From Flavobacteriaceae bacterium (lineage in GTDB: Bacteria; Bacteroidota; Bacteroidia; Flavobacteriales; Flavobacteriaceae): a stretch of DNA of 32,549 bases. Below, one piece after another: positions 1 to 9,224 of this stretch (its first letter is position 1; every line of letters begins with the position of its first letter). Below the pieces are notes generated by a model. It was not told the origin of the DNA. It saw nothing but the letters and a program-made list of their open reading frames with translations, and searched no databases. The translations under genes and the position numbers were made by a program. The stretch covers positions 1 to 32,549 of the forward strand of contig JAFMMH010000015.1 of assembly GCA_017851655.1 (NCBI GenBank). The letters are read 5' to 3'.

Positions 1-2
1 TT

Positions 3-356
3 ACAGACGCATATATTGCGGCTGTGTTAAGTGAGAAAAGACAGAATGAAGCAAAATCAGGAATGGAAGCATTCATAGCAGCAGCACTATCAGCTACTGG
101 CAAATCTAGTGCATCAAGCGTCACTACAGCAGAATGGGATGCGCAATTAGCAAAATATCTCAAATCAGATGAGGCTCCCGCAGGGGAAGAAGCCGCATCG
201 AGTTTTGCTTATCAATTGCGAAGCTTGTCAATAAACGCATTTAGAACAAATGAGTTTATTGGAGAGCAAGTCTTGGCGTATGATCCAATTCCAGGACGTC
301 AGGAAGGTTGTGTAGACTTATTAGAGACTACAGGAGGAAAAATTTGGTCCTTATAA
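3..356 (+). CDS. gluconate 2-dehydrogenase subunit 3-like protein, C-terminal part (5' end outside window)
   Basis: The frame stays open upstream of the listed GTG (TDAYIAAVLSEK...). The C-terminus RTNEFIGEQVLAYDPIPGRQEGCVDL resembles the Gluconate_2-dh3 family ending. Confidence 0.65.
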   Translation, partial: TDAYIAAVLSEKRQNEAKSGMEAFIAAALSATGKSSASSVTTAEWDAQLAKYLKSDEAPAGEEAASSFAYQLRSLSINAFRTNEFIGEQVLAYDPIPGRQEGCVDLLETTGGKIWSL

Positions 357-830
357 AGTTCTAAGGTATTCGCTAATAGCGCGAGCTTCCTCTTCGCTCA
401 AATTCTGATTGAGCATCATTACGTTATTATATTCTTTAAGCAAGGCCTTAGCAATAGGGTCTTGCTTTAACATTTCTGTTGGATTCAATAACATATTCAT
501 AACCCATTCTGGACTACGTCTTTCGAATATTCCACTCATAGCAGGACCAATTAGTTTTCGTGCAGGCATGTGACATGCAGTACATTTTTGCTTGAAAGTA
601 GCTTCACCTTTAGAAGCTAAATCTTGATCGATAGTATCATCAAAGCTCATCGATTTTATTGGACCAATACCCTTGTTACTAAGATCAACCGGTACTTCAG
701 AGCCTCCAGTAGTGTTTGCTTTTTTAATTTCTTTTTGAGTACGATTGTATTCAAATCCTTTTTTCTTCTCTTCTTTTGAGCCACAGCTCACTAAAATGAA
801 TAAACTAAGTAGTAGTAGGGTATATTTCAT
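351..830 (-). CDS. c-type cytochrome lipoprotein
   Basis: Lipobox signal peptide LFILVSCGS, CTACH haem motif and a distal Met (NNVMMLNQNLSEEEARAISEYLRTL). Confidence 0.85.
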   Translation of the reverse strand: MKYTLLLLSLFILVSCGSKEEKKKGFEYNRTQKEIKKANTTGGSEVPVDLSNKGIGPIKSMSFDDTIDQDLASKGEATFKQKCTACHMPARKLIGPAMSGIFERRSPEWVMNMLLNPTEMLKQDPIAKALLKEYNNVMMLNQNLSEEEARAISEYLRTL

Positions 831-862
831 AGAATTAATTTTTGCTAAAAATAGAAAAAGAA

Positions 863-870
863 TAGCTTTA
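863..870 (+). promoter_or_regulatory. Bacteroidota-type promoter -7 box TAGCTTTA with -33 TTTG at 841-844
   Basis: TTTG-N18-TAGCTTTA, close to the TTTG/TAnnTTTG consensus, 14 nt upstream of the thioesterase ATG. Confidence 0.45.
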
Positions 871-884
871 TAAAAAATTGTAGA

Positions 885-1361
885 ATGTTTTTAAAAGAAT
901 TCGAAATTCGATGGAATGATTTGGATGCGAACCGACATTTAGCCAACATTACATATTTGAGTTATGCTAGCGAAACTCGGATGGCTTTTTTACAGCATAT
1001 TGGGCTTTCTCATAGAGATCTTCAAAATAAGGGTATAGGACCTATCGTGTTTAATGAGGTGTTATTTTACTTTAAAGAAGTAATGCCTGATGATAAGATT
1101 CGTGTTTCTTTTGAACTGGCAGGGATGAGTGAAGAAGGCACTTTTTTTTCTTTTGAGCATAATTTCTTTAATCAAGAAGGTCAAAATGTAGCGCGCTGTG
1201 AAATGATGGGTGCATGGATGAACCTGAAAACAAGAAAACTGTGCGTACTTCCTCAGGATATTATTTCCCAATTCGAAGCCTCTAACAAAACATTATCCTT
1301 TAAAAAGTTGACCGCTTCTGATACTCGAAAGCATGGTAAGACACCTAAAGATTTAAAATAA
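885..1361 (+). CDS. acyl-CoA thioesterase (4HBT/hotdog family)
   Basis: FEIRWNDLDANRHLANITYLSYASETRMAFL is a typical 4HBT N-terminus. Confidence 0.85.
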   Translation: MFLKEFEIRWNDLDANRHLANITYLSYASETRMAFLQHIGLSHRDLQNKGIGPIVFNEVLFYFKEVMPDDKIRVSFELAGMSEEGTFFSFEHNFFNQEGQNVARCEMMGAWMNLKTRKLCVLPQDIISQFEASNKTLSFKKLTASDTRKHGKTPKDLK

Positions 1362-1365
1362 TAAG

Positions 1366-2655
1366 ATGAAAAATTTAATGAAATCCTTAACATTTCTGTT
1401 CCTTTCCTTTTGTGCAACCATTATTGCACAGGATGAAGTTACTATTGATAAATCCCATATGAAAGTTACTCAAAAGCTTTTAAAGAATAAAAAAATACAA
1501 GGAGCTTTTGATCGTATTGAAGCATTAGAAACTCTAACTGTTGCTCGGCATATAGAATTGAATGAAATTGAAGCTCCACCATTTAAAGAAGAAAAAAGAG
1601 CAAAAGTGTTTGCGGATTATTTTACAAAGCTGGAATTGGATACTGTTTGGATCGATACCGAAGGCAATGTATTGGGATTAATGCATGGAAGTGAAGGAAA
1701 ACGTACAGTTGCATTAGATGCTCATTTGGATACCGTTTTTCCAGAAGGTACAGATGTTAAAGTTCGGATTCAAAACGATACGCTTTATGCACCTGGTATC
1801 GGAGATGATACAAGAGGATTAAGCATGTTACTCACCATTATAGAAGCCCTTAGAACAGAAAAAATTCAACCTAAAGATGATATCCTTTTTGTGGGTTCCG
1901 TGGGCGAGGAAGGCTTAGGAGATTTACGCGGAGTTAAGCATTTATTCAGAGAAGGAGGTCCACGCATAGACAGCTGGATTGCCATAGATGGTGGAGATAT
2001 TGGCCGGGTGAATAACAAAGGCCTGGGTTCTTATCGATATCGTGTAACGTTTAAAGGACCTGGAGGACATTCCTGGGGAGCATTTGGTTTAGCTAATCCT
2101 CATCATGCCTTAGGAGAGGCAATAAGTAATTTTGTAGAAGTTGCAGATGAATACACTAGTGAAGGACCCAAAACAAGTTACAATGTGGGGGTAATTTCAG
2201 GAGGTACTTCTATCAATTCTATTCCATTTGAGTCTATTATGCAAATTGACGTCCGTTCCATAGATCCCAAACGTTTAGATGAGATGGAAGACCTATTGGA
2301 AATTGCAGTTCAAAAAGCATTATCGCATCAGAATCAGATTAAAAGACAAGGTCCTGAGTTGACCGTAGAGATTGATAAAATAGGAAATCGTCCCTCAGGC
2401 GAATTGTCAGATCAACTACCTCTGGTTCAAAGAACCCTTGCCGCTACTTCAGCATTTGGAGCAAAACCCTTTCTTACTCGAGGATCCACCAATTCTAATA
2501 TTCCAATTGCCAAAGGCATCCCTGCAGTGACTATAGGTAGAGGTGGTAAAGGAGGGAAAGCCCATTCTTTAGATGAGTGGTGGTCTAATGAAGAAGGACA
2601 TAAAGCCATTCAGTTGGCGCTATTGATTCTTTTATCTGAAACAGGGATGGAGTGA
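1366..2655 (+). CDS. M20/M25/M40 family metallopeptidase, secreted
   Basis: Signal peptide; DAHLDTVFPEG, GIGDDTRG, GSVGEEGLGD and GPGGHSWG motifs. Confidence 0.9.
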   Translation: MKNLMKSLTFLFLSFCATIIAQDEVTIDKSHMKVTQKLLKNKKIQGAFDRIEALETLTVARHIELNEIEAPPFKEEKRAKVFADYFTKLELDTVWIDTEGNVLGLMHGSEGKRTVALDAHLDTVFPEGTDVKVRIQNDTLYAPGIGDDTRGLSMLLTIIEALRTEKIQPKDDILFVGSVGEEGLGDLRGVKHLFREGGPRIDSWIAIDGGDIGRVNNKGLGSYRYRVTFKGPGGHSWGAFGLANPHHALGEAISNFVEVADEYTSEGPKTSYNVGVISGGTSINSIPFESIMQIDVRSIDPKRLDEMEDLLEIAVQKALSHQNQIKRQGPELTVEIDKIGNRPSGELSDQLPLVQRTLAATSAFGAKPFLTRGSTNSNIPIAKGIPAVTIGRGGKGGKAHSLDEWWSNEEGHKAIQLALLILLSETGME

Positions 2656-3542
2656 TTTCCACTTTTTTTGGAAACCAAATAAACCCCAGCGAATACCAAA
2701 AAGCAGGCAAGAATTTTAACTCCATCTAAAATATCATTTCCTGTGATTACTGCATAAACAATGGTAATCAAGGGCTGTAGGTAAGTGAATGCTCCTATGG
2801 TAGTAGCAGGGAGTGTTTTTAGCGCATATACGTTAAACATATAGGTAAGAAAAGTAGTCCCAACAATAACAAATGCCATGCGCCAAATAGCATCAAAGGG
2901 AAGGGTACTCCATGATACTTCAGTAAATTCGGAATAGGTCACTGGAAAGGTCATGACAATCCCAAGTAAAAACATCCATTTCATTAACGTTACTGTACTG
3001 TACTTTTTAGTAAGGGGTTTTACGATGACTAAATAAGCTCCAAAACTGATTGAATTGATAAGCATCATACTATTTCCTAAGGATACATTTGGAGCATTCA
3101 CTACTTGGGAGGTGTTACCATACAGAATAAGTAATAATGCACCTGAAAATCCCAATGTGATTCCCAAAAACTTCATATTGGTAAGTTTTTCCTTCAGAAA
3201 AAAAGCAGATAGTATTAGAATAATGATAGGTGTAAGTGTTACAATTACACCACTATTAATGGGCGTAGAAAGCTGTAAGCCTTTAAAAAACATGAGCATA
3301 TTAATACACATACCCAATAAGGCAGCAAAAAAAATACGGGTATAATCTTTTCGATCAACGACTTCCTTGGGAGTAAAAAGGCTGACTATCCAAAACAAAG
3401 TAGCAGCACCCACAACACGAAGCATGATAAACCCAAAGGCACCTATATAATGAGGCATTACAACTTTGGCAATAGTGTGATTCATCCCATAGATGGTAGT
3501 CGCTCCAAAAGCCGCAAAAAGGGCTAAAATCCTATTGCTCAT
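2610..3542 (-). CDS. DMT family transporter (EamA)
   Basis: About ten TM segments with an EamA duplication pattern; ALFAAFGATTIYGMNHTIAKVVMPHYIG, LKEKLTNMKFLGITLGFSGALLL. Confidence 0.9.
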   Translation of the reverse strand: MSNRILALFAAFGATTIYGMNHTIAKVVMPHYIGAFGFIMLRVVGAATLFWIVSLFTPKEVVDRKDYTRIFFAALLGMCINMLMFFKGLQLSTPINSGVIVTLTPIIILILSAFFLKEKLTNMKFLGITLGFSGALLLILYGNTSQVVNAPNVSLGNSMMLINSISFGAYLVIVKPLTKKYSTVTLMKWMFLLGIVMTFPVTYSEFTEVSWSTLPFDAIWRMAFVIVGTTFLTYMFNVYALKTLPATTIGAFTYLQPLITIVYAVITGNDILDGVKILACFLVFAGVYLVSKKSGNHSIPVSDKRINSAN

Positions 3543-3888
3543 TTAAAAAGGCTTTTGCAGCTTCAATCACTTTAAGACTATTACCAACAAATATGTTTTG
3601 ATCAAAAACGAGTACGGGTCTTTTTAAAAAAGTGTAGTGTTCAAGAAGTAATGCTTTGTAAGCTTCTTCTCCGAGACTTTGATCCTTAAGTCCTTTTTGC
3701 TTATAAAGTTGTGCACGTTTGTTAAGGAGGACTTCATAGCTTTGTGTAAGGGTATATAAATGCTCAATTTGAGAAATCCTCAGGGGATTTTTTTTAATAT
3801 CTACCCTCTCTATGGATGAATCTAAAGGAAGAGTTTTCATAATGCGTTTACAAGTATCGCAACTGCTTAAAAAATAAAAAACACGCAT
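3532..3888 (-). CDS. ArsC/Spx-like thioredoxin-fold protein (arsenate reductase-related)
   Basis: MRVFYFLSSCDTCKRIMKTL carries CxxC; ArsC-like tail KRPVLVFDQNIFVGNS. The internal Met is a better start than the ORF start at 3909. Confidence 0.75.
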   Translation of the reverse strand: MRVFYFLSSCDTCKRIMKTLPLDSSIERVDIKKNPLRISQIEHLYTLTQSYEVLLNKRAQLYKQKGLKDQSLGEEAYKALLLEHYTFLKRPVLVFDQNIFVGNSLKVIEAAKAFLNEQ

Positions 3889-3984
3889 AGAATAAATATT
3901 AAACCACAAAGAAAAATGATTTTATTGAAAAACTGCGGTTTTGTTCAAAATCAAATACCTTTACAGGGTTAAAAAAAGGTATCG

Positions 3985-5136
3985 ATGAAAGATCCATTAC
4001 ATTTCAATAGCTTAACAATTCATGGAGGGCAATCCCCAGACAAAGCCTATGGCGCTGTAATGCCTCCAATTTACCAAACGTCCACCTATGCGCAAACTAC
4101 ACCAGGCGGTCATAAAGGATTTGAATACAGTCGGACCCACAATCCTACAAGACAAGCATTAGAGCAATCTTTAGCGAGTATTGAGGCAGGAACCTTTGGT
4201 TTTGCTTTTGGCTCTGGATTGGCAGCCATGGATGCAGTATTAAAATTACTCAAGCCAGGAGATGAGGTAATTTCTACAGATGATTTATATGGTGGGTCGT
4301 ATCGTTTGTTTACAAAGATTTTTGAAGATTTTGGAATTCAATTTCACTTTGTGAATATGAATGATCCTAAATATATTGAAGCTGCAATTAATCAAAACAC
4401 ACGTTTGGTATGGGTAGAGACTCCTACAAATCCCATGATGAATATTATTGATATTAAAGCAGTTTCATCTCTTTGCAAGCAACATGAAATTTTGTTGGCA
4501 GTGGACAATACATTTGCCTCACCATATCTCCAACAACCTCTTGTATTGGGTGCAGATATCGTAATGCATTCTGCTACGAAATATTTGGCTGGACATTCTG
4601 ATGTAATTTTAGGAAGCTTAGTAACGAACGACAAGGGTTTGGCAGAACGGATTGGTTTTATTCAAAATGCTAGTGGTGCTGTGCCTGGACCTATGGATAG
4701 TTTTCTGACTCTAAGAGGAATTAAAACCTTACACATAAGGATGCAACGTCACTGCGAAAATGCAGCTCAGATTGCAGCCTACCTAAAAAACCATCCTAAA
4801 ATTGAAAATGTTTATTGGCCGGGATTTGAAGATCATCCCAATCATGAAGTAGCCAAATCTCAAATGACTGATTTTGGGGGTATGTTGTCTTTTGTTACCA
4901 AGGGAGCAAATTATGAATCCGCGATACAAATAGTAGAAAAACTAAAACTTTTCACATTAGCTGAGTCATTAGGCGGAGTAGAAAGTTTGGCTGGTCATCC
5001 AGCGAGTATGACTCATGCTTCTATACCGAAAGAAATTCGTGAAAAAAGTGGTGTAGTTGATGCATTAATCCGCTTGAGTGTTGGTATAGAAGATGTTCGT
5101 GATTTAATAGCTGATTTAGAACAAGCCATAGGATAG
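3985..5136 (+). CDS. metB: trans-sulfuration family PLP-dependent enzyme (cystathionine gamma-synthase/lyase type)
   Basis: HSATKYLAGHSDVILG PLP-lysine motif and overall Cys/Met_Meta_PP fold. The exact substrate cannot be assigned from sequence alone. Confidence 0.85.
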   Translation: MKDPLHFNSLTIHGGQSPDKAYGAVMPPIYQTSTYAQTTPGGHKGFEYSRTHNPTRQALEQSLASIEAGTFGFAFGSGLAAMDAVLKLLKPGDEVISTDDLYGGSYRLFTKIFEDFGIQFHFVNMNDPKYIEAAINQNTRLVWVETPTNPMMNIIDIKAVSSLCKQHEILLAVDNTFASPYLQQPLVLGADIVMHSATKYLAGHSDVILGSLVTNDKGLAERIGFIQNASGAVPGPMDSFLTLRGIKTLHIRMQRHCENAAQIAAYLKNHPKIENVYWPGFEDHPNHEVAKSQMTDFGGMLSFVTKGANYESAIQIVEKLKLFTLAESLGGVESLAGHPASMTHASIPKEIREKSGVVDALIRLSVGIEDVRDLIADLEQAIG

Positions 5137-5145
5137 ACAAGTCAA

Positions 5146-5904
5146 ATGAAAATCCCAAAAAACAAAAAAATCTATTTTGCATCAGACCAGCATCTTGGAG
5201 CTCCCACTCTAGAGGCTAGCAAAATTCGCGAAAAGATTTTTTTAAATTGGTTGAATGAAATTGAAAAAGATGCTTCAACTCTTTTTCTATTAGGCGATCT
5301 TTTTGATTTTTGGTTTGAATACAAAAAGGTAGTACCCAAAGGTTTTGTTCGTATTTTAGGTAAGCTAGCACATTTTGTTGATCAAGGAATACCCGTTCAT
5401 TATTTTGTCGGAAATCACGATTTGTGGATGCTAGATTATTTTGAGACCGAATTGGGAATTCCAGTATATCATAAGCCTAAGGATTTTATTATTGAAAACA
5501 CATCGTTTTTTATCGGTCATGGGGATGGTTTGGGACCCAACGATATCGGATACAAACGAATGAAAAAATTGTTTACTAACCCCCTTGCGAAAAGATTGTT
5601 TAGTGCTTTGCACCCTGATATTGGGATGCGATTAGGGCATTATTTCTCTGTTAAAAATAAATTGATTTCAGGTACTGAAGATGTTGTTTTTCTTGGAGAA
5701 GAGAACGAATGGTTGGCACAGTATGCCCAACGGAAACTCAAACAAAAGCATCGTGATTTTTTTCTTTTTGGGCATCGACATATTCCGATGGAAATCAATT
5801 TGAATACAAAGTCAAAATACATCAACCTTGGAGATTGGGTTACTCATTTCACCTATGGTATTTTTGATGGAAAGAACTTTGAATTAAAAAAATGGAAACC
5901 TTAA
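5146..5904 (+). CDS. lpxH: UDP-2,3-diacylglucosamine diphosphatase-like metallophosphoesterase
   Basis: FASDQHLG, LLGDLFDFWFEY, FVGNHDLWM, GHGDGLGPND and FGHRHIP motifs. Confidence 0.8.
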   Translation: MKIPKNKKIYFASDQHLGAPTLEASKIREKIFLNWLNEIEKDASTLFLLGDLFDFWFEYKKVVPKGFVRILGKLAHFVDQGIPVHYFVGNHDLWMLDYFETELGIPVYHKPKDFIIENTSFFIGHGDGLGPNDIGYKRMKKLFTNPLAKRLFSALHPDIGMRLGHYFSVKNKLISGTEDVVFLGEENEWLAQYAQRKLKQKHRDFFLFGHRHIPMEINLNTKSKYINLGDWVTHFTYGIFDGKNFELKKWKP

Positions 5905-7113
5905 ATGATAGAGGAAAAATCGCTTGATGTTGAGAAAACAGTTTTGGTAGGAATTATAAACTCCTTTCAGGATTCAGAAAAATCTAAAGAGTATTTGGAT
6001 GAGCTGGCTTTTTTAGCCTTCACTGCTGGTGGAGAAGTGATGACTCGGTTTACACAAAAAATAGACCCTCCGAATCCCAAGACATTTATTGGGACAGGGA
6101 AAATACAAGAAGTACTCGAATTTGTTAAAGAAAATGATATTTCCTCTGTCATTTTTGATGATGAACTGACACCTGCTCAACAGGGAAATATTGAAAAATT
6201 ATTGAAGTGTAAAATTCTAGATCGTACGGGATTGATTCTTGATATTTTTGCTCAGCGGGCTCAGACCAGTTACGCACGAACGCAAGTAGAATTAGCACAA
6301 TATGAATATTTACTCCCGCGCCTTAAAGGATTGTGGACACATTTGGAACGTCAGCGAGGGGGAATTGGAATGCGTGGCCCTGGGGAGACAGAAATAGAAA
6401 CGGATAGACGAATTGTTCGTGACAAGATTTCGCTACTAAAAAAGAAATTGATTACCATAGACAGACAAATGGCTACTCAGAGAGGCAATAGAGGTGCATT
6501 AATTCGTGTTGCTTTAGTAGGTTATACCAATGTGGGGAAATCTACGCTGATGAATGTCATCGCAAAAAGTAAGGTGTTTGCCGAAAATAAACTTTTTGCA
6601 ACCTTGGATACAACTGTCCGAAAAGTAGTAATTGGCAATTTGCCATTTTTAATGAGTGATACAGTTGGATTTATTCGGAAGTTGCCCACCCAACTTGTAG
6701 AGTCTTTTAAAAGTACTTTAGATGAGGTACAAGAGGCAGACTTTTTACTTCATGTAGTGGATATTTCCCATCCCAATTTTGAAGAACATATTGATTCGGT
6801 GAATCAAATCTTGAAAGAGATAAAGTGCTTGGATAAGCCCACTTTGATGGTGTTTAATAAAATTGATGCTTATGTGGCAGAACCTTGGGATAATGATGAG
6901 TTGGTGGAACAAAGAGGCCCCGCACATTTTTCTCTGGATGAATGGGAAAAAACCTGGCTACATAAAGCTAATGGGAGAGCATTATTTATCTCTGCTTTAA
7001 ACAAAGAAAACCTAGAAGAGTTTCGAAAACGTATCTATAAGGAAGTACGTGACATACATATCACACGTTTTCCATACAACCATTTTCTCTATCCCGAAGT
7101 GGCTGAAGAATAA
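5905..7113 (+). CDS. hflX: GTPase HflX
   Basis: ARTQVELAQYEYLLPRLKGLWTHLERQRGGIGMRGPGETEIETDRR, and Walker A GYTNVGKSTL. Confidence 0.97.
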   Translation: MIEEKSLDVEKTVLVGIINSFQDSEKSKEYLDELAFLAFTAGGEVMTRFTQKIDPPNPKTFIGTGKIQEVLEFVKENDISSVIFDDELTPAQQGNIEKLLKCKILDRTGLILDIFAQRAQTSYARTQVELAQYEYLLPRLKGLWTHLERQRGGIGMRGPGETEIETDRRIVRDKISLLKKKLITIDRQMATQRGNRGALIRVALVGYTNVGKSTLMNVIAKSKVFAENKLFATLDTTVRKVVIGNLPFLMSDTVGFIRKLPTQLVESFKSTLDEVQEADFLLHVVDISHPNFEEHIDSVNQILKEIKCLDKPTLMVFNKIDAYVAEPWDNDELVEQRGPAHFSLDEWEKTWLHKANGRALFISALNKENLEEFRKRIYKEVRDIHITRFPYNHFLYPEVAEE

Positions 7114-7127
7114 AGAGATAAGATGAT

Positions 7128-7511
7128 TTATTCCTTTACACTTTTCTTACCAATCAGAACATACACTGGGAAATGGTCAGAAAAACCCAATAATTTTTTT
7201 CCTTGTACACTATTCCTGTATGGGTACCCTATGTATTTACCTTCAGGATTTCTTAAAAAAGGAGGATTGTAAACAGCTGCTTTTATAAAAAAAGGATTCG
7301 TTTTAAACCTCCAGTTTTCAGATAACAGAATTTGATCAAAAAGAAACCAACGATAGGATTTGCCATCTGCTTCAATTTGAATATTGGCTTTAGGGTCAGC
7401 TATCAGCCAAGGAGACCATTTTGGCCACTGATGAAAGTCATAAAGTATTTTAAAAATTGAAGCTTGATCTTTTCTAATTAGGATTGTTTTTCGAATAAAA
7501 AGATGTGCCAT
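7128..7511 (-). pseudogene. chimeric ORF: SRPBCC-family N-terminus fused to endonuclease/exonuclease/phosphatase C-terminus
   Basis: Residues 1-55 (FIRKTILIRKDQASIFKILYDFHQWPKWSPWLIADPKANIQIEADGKSYRW) look like an SRPBCC N-terminus. Residues ~56-127 (LFDQILLSENW...AAVYNPPFLRNPEGKYIGYPYRNSVQGKKLLGFSDHFPVYVLI) look like an EEP nuclease C-terminus with its SDH motif. Neither domain is complete. Confidence 0.7.
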
Positions 7512-7519
7512 AACTGAAA

Positions 7520-8143
7520 TTAATTAAAATAGGAAGGTTTGGCACTGGATTGAAGAGCTTGGAGTTCTCCATAATAATTTGCAGTGATTTGAATTCCATC
7601 TTCACTGATCAATTCAAGGATTACCTCTTTATCTTTAGGATTGTTTTTAATTGACATTTTACCCGAGAGCAATGCAACTCCTTCATATTCAAAATAGGGT
7701 CCACTTACATTTTCCTCTTTAAAGTCTAAAGAATAAAATCCTACACCTATGTCATGTATCATATAGGGGGGGCGAAGGTTGATATAATAATCTCCTGAAT
7801 CTAGTATTCCTTCAGTGTCATTAAATACAACAATGCCTAAAAGGGCTCCCTCTCCCTTCAATAAAAGTTCTCCTGTATTGTCTTCTGAAAAATTTATTCC
7901 ATCTGTGGTAAAAAGGACGACATGCATAAAACCTGGATGCTTACTTTCATCTGAAGCTGACCCGAGGTTTACTAACCCACCTTGAGTTATTGTAAATAGC
8001 TCATCGTTTATCGATAAATAGGATTTGCTTTTATTGTTGTCTGGGGAGATATCTTTACAGGATGACAAAAAAAATGTCGAGATTATTCCAATAGTGGCAA
8101 AAGCAAATAAAAGGAAAAGGAAACCGTAAAAGGCTTTTTTCAT
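7520..8143 (-). CDS. hypothetical lipoprotein
   Basis: N-terminal hydrophobic segment ending LSSCKD; no recognised domain. Confidence 0.6.
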   Translation of the reverse strand: MKKAFYGFLFLLFAFATIGIISTFFLSSCKDISPDNNKSKSYLSINDELFTITQGGLVNLGSASDESKHPGFMHVVLFTTDGINFSEDNTGELLLKGEGALLGIVVFNDTEGILDSGDYYINLRPPYMIHDIGVGFYSLDFKEENVSGPYFEYEGVALLSGKMSIKNNPKDKEVILELISEDGIQITANYYGELQALQSSAKPSYFN

Positions 8144-8237
8144 GGCTGTTAGATTTGGGTCTATCAAATTAAATAAAACGCAAACTACTTAAATTTTTAA
8201 TTGACTGCTAAATTTTTTACCAAAAAAATGTTTAGAC

Positions 8238-8990
8238 TTATTCTTTTCTATTTAGCACATAAGCATTTGCTTGTCTGGTGGGTAAGAGTACAAGATCAGC
8301 CACATTCACTTTTTCAGGAACATTAAGCATATAACTTATAGCATCTGCAACATCTTCAGCAGTTAACGCTTCCGCACCTTCATAAACTTTTGAAGCACGT
8401 TTTTGATCCCCTTTAAATCGAATTTCAGAGAACTCAGTTTGAACAAGTCCAGGGTGAATGGCACCTACTCGAATTCCAAAAGGGTTGAGGTCAATTCTTA
8501 GACCACTTGTGAAGGCATCTACTGCAAATTTACTACTACAGTAAACACTTCCATTGGGATATACTTCTTTGCCTGCTATGGATCCAAGATTGATGATGTG
8601 TCCTTTTTTTGATTTTATCATATGTGGAATTACAGCTTTGGTAACATACATTAATCCCTTGACATTCCCATCTATCATAGAATCCCAGTCATCGATATTA
8701 GCAGTTTGAACGGGGTCAAGTCCGTGAGCATTTCCTGCATTATTGATTAGAATATCTATTTTTTTCCAATCCTCAGGGAGGCTCTCAAAAGCGGCAAATA
8801 CAGCTTTTCGATCACGAACATCAAAACTGAGTAATTGGCAATTTACTTTGAGTAAGTCAGATAATTGTTCTAATTTTTTTGTCCGTCTTCCACAAAGGAT
8901 CAGTTGAGCACCTAATTCACTTAATACTTTAGCAGTAGCCCAACCTATTCCGCTGCTTGCTCCTGTTATGCATACAATTTTATCTTTCAT
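8238..8990 (-). CDS. SDR family NAD(P)-dependent oxidoreductase (YdfG-like)
   Basis: TGASSGIGWATA, NNAGNAHG and YCSSKFAV motifs. Confidence 0.95.
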   Translation of the reverse strand: MKDKIVCITGASSGIGWATAKVLSELGAQLILCGRRTKKLEQLSDLLKVNCQLLSFDVRDRKAVFAAFESLPEDWKKIDILINNAGNAHGLDPVQTANIDDWDSMIDGNVKGLMYVTKAVIPHMIKSKKGHIINLGSIAGKEVYPNGSVYCSSKFAVDAFTSGLRIDLNPFGIRVGAIHPGLVQTEFSEIRFKGDQKRASKVYEGAEALTAEDVADAISYMLNVPEKVNVADLVLLPTRQANAYVLNRKE

Positions 8991-9209
8991 TCTGAGGGTT
9001 TTTTTGATGGGTTTACTTCGAAGATTCTTATATTCTAAAACGAATCTAATTATATTTTTTGCAATTTAATTTTGGTTCATTGGCAAGTTGGTTATCTCAT
9101 TGCTTTTGGAAATAATTCTTGAAAATGGATTCTTCTACTCAAAATGCATTAAATTCACTTCTAAAATAAGAACATTTCAAGGGATCATCTTTTGTAAAGG
9201 CTTGATTTT

Positions 9210-9224
9210 TTAACCAATTGTTAA
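9210..9224. repeat. short inverted repeat TTAAC-CAATT-GTTAA in the divergent SDR/moxR intergenic region
   Basis: Perfect 5-bp arms read directly from the sequence. Confidence 0.3.

Noticed and set aside
3055-3345. 96-aa plus-strand ORF antisense to the EamA transporter
   Set aside because: A shadow of the TM-rich coding sequence on the minus strand.
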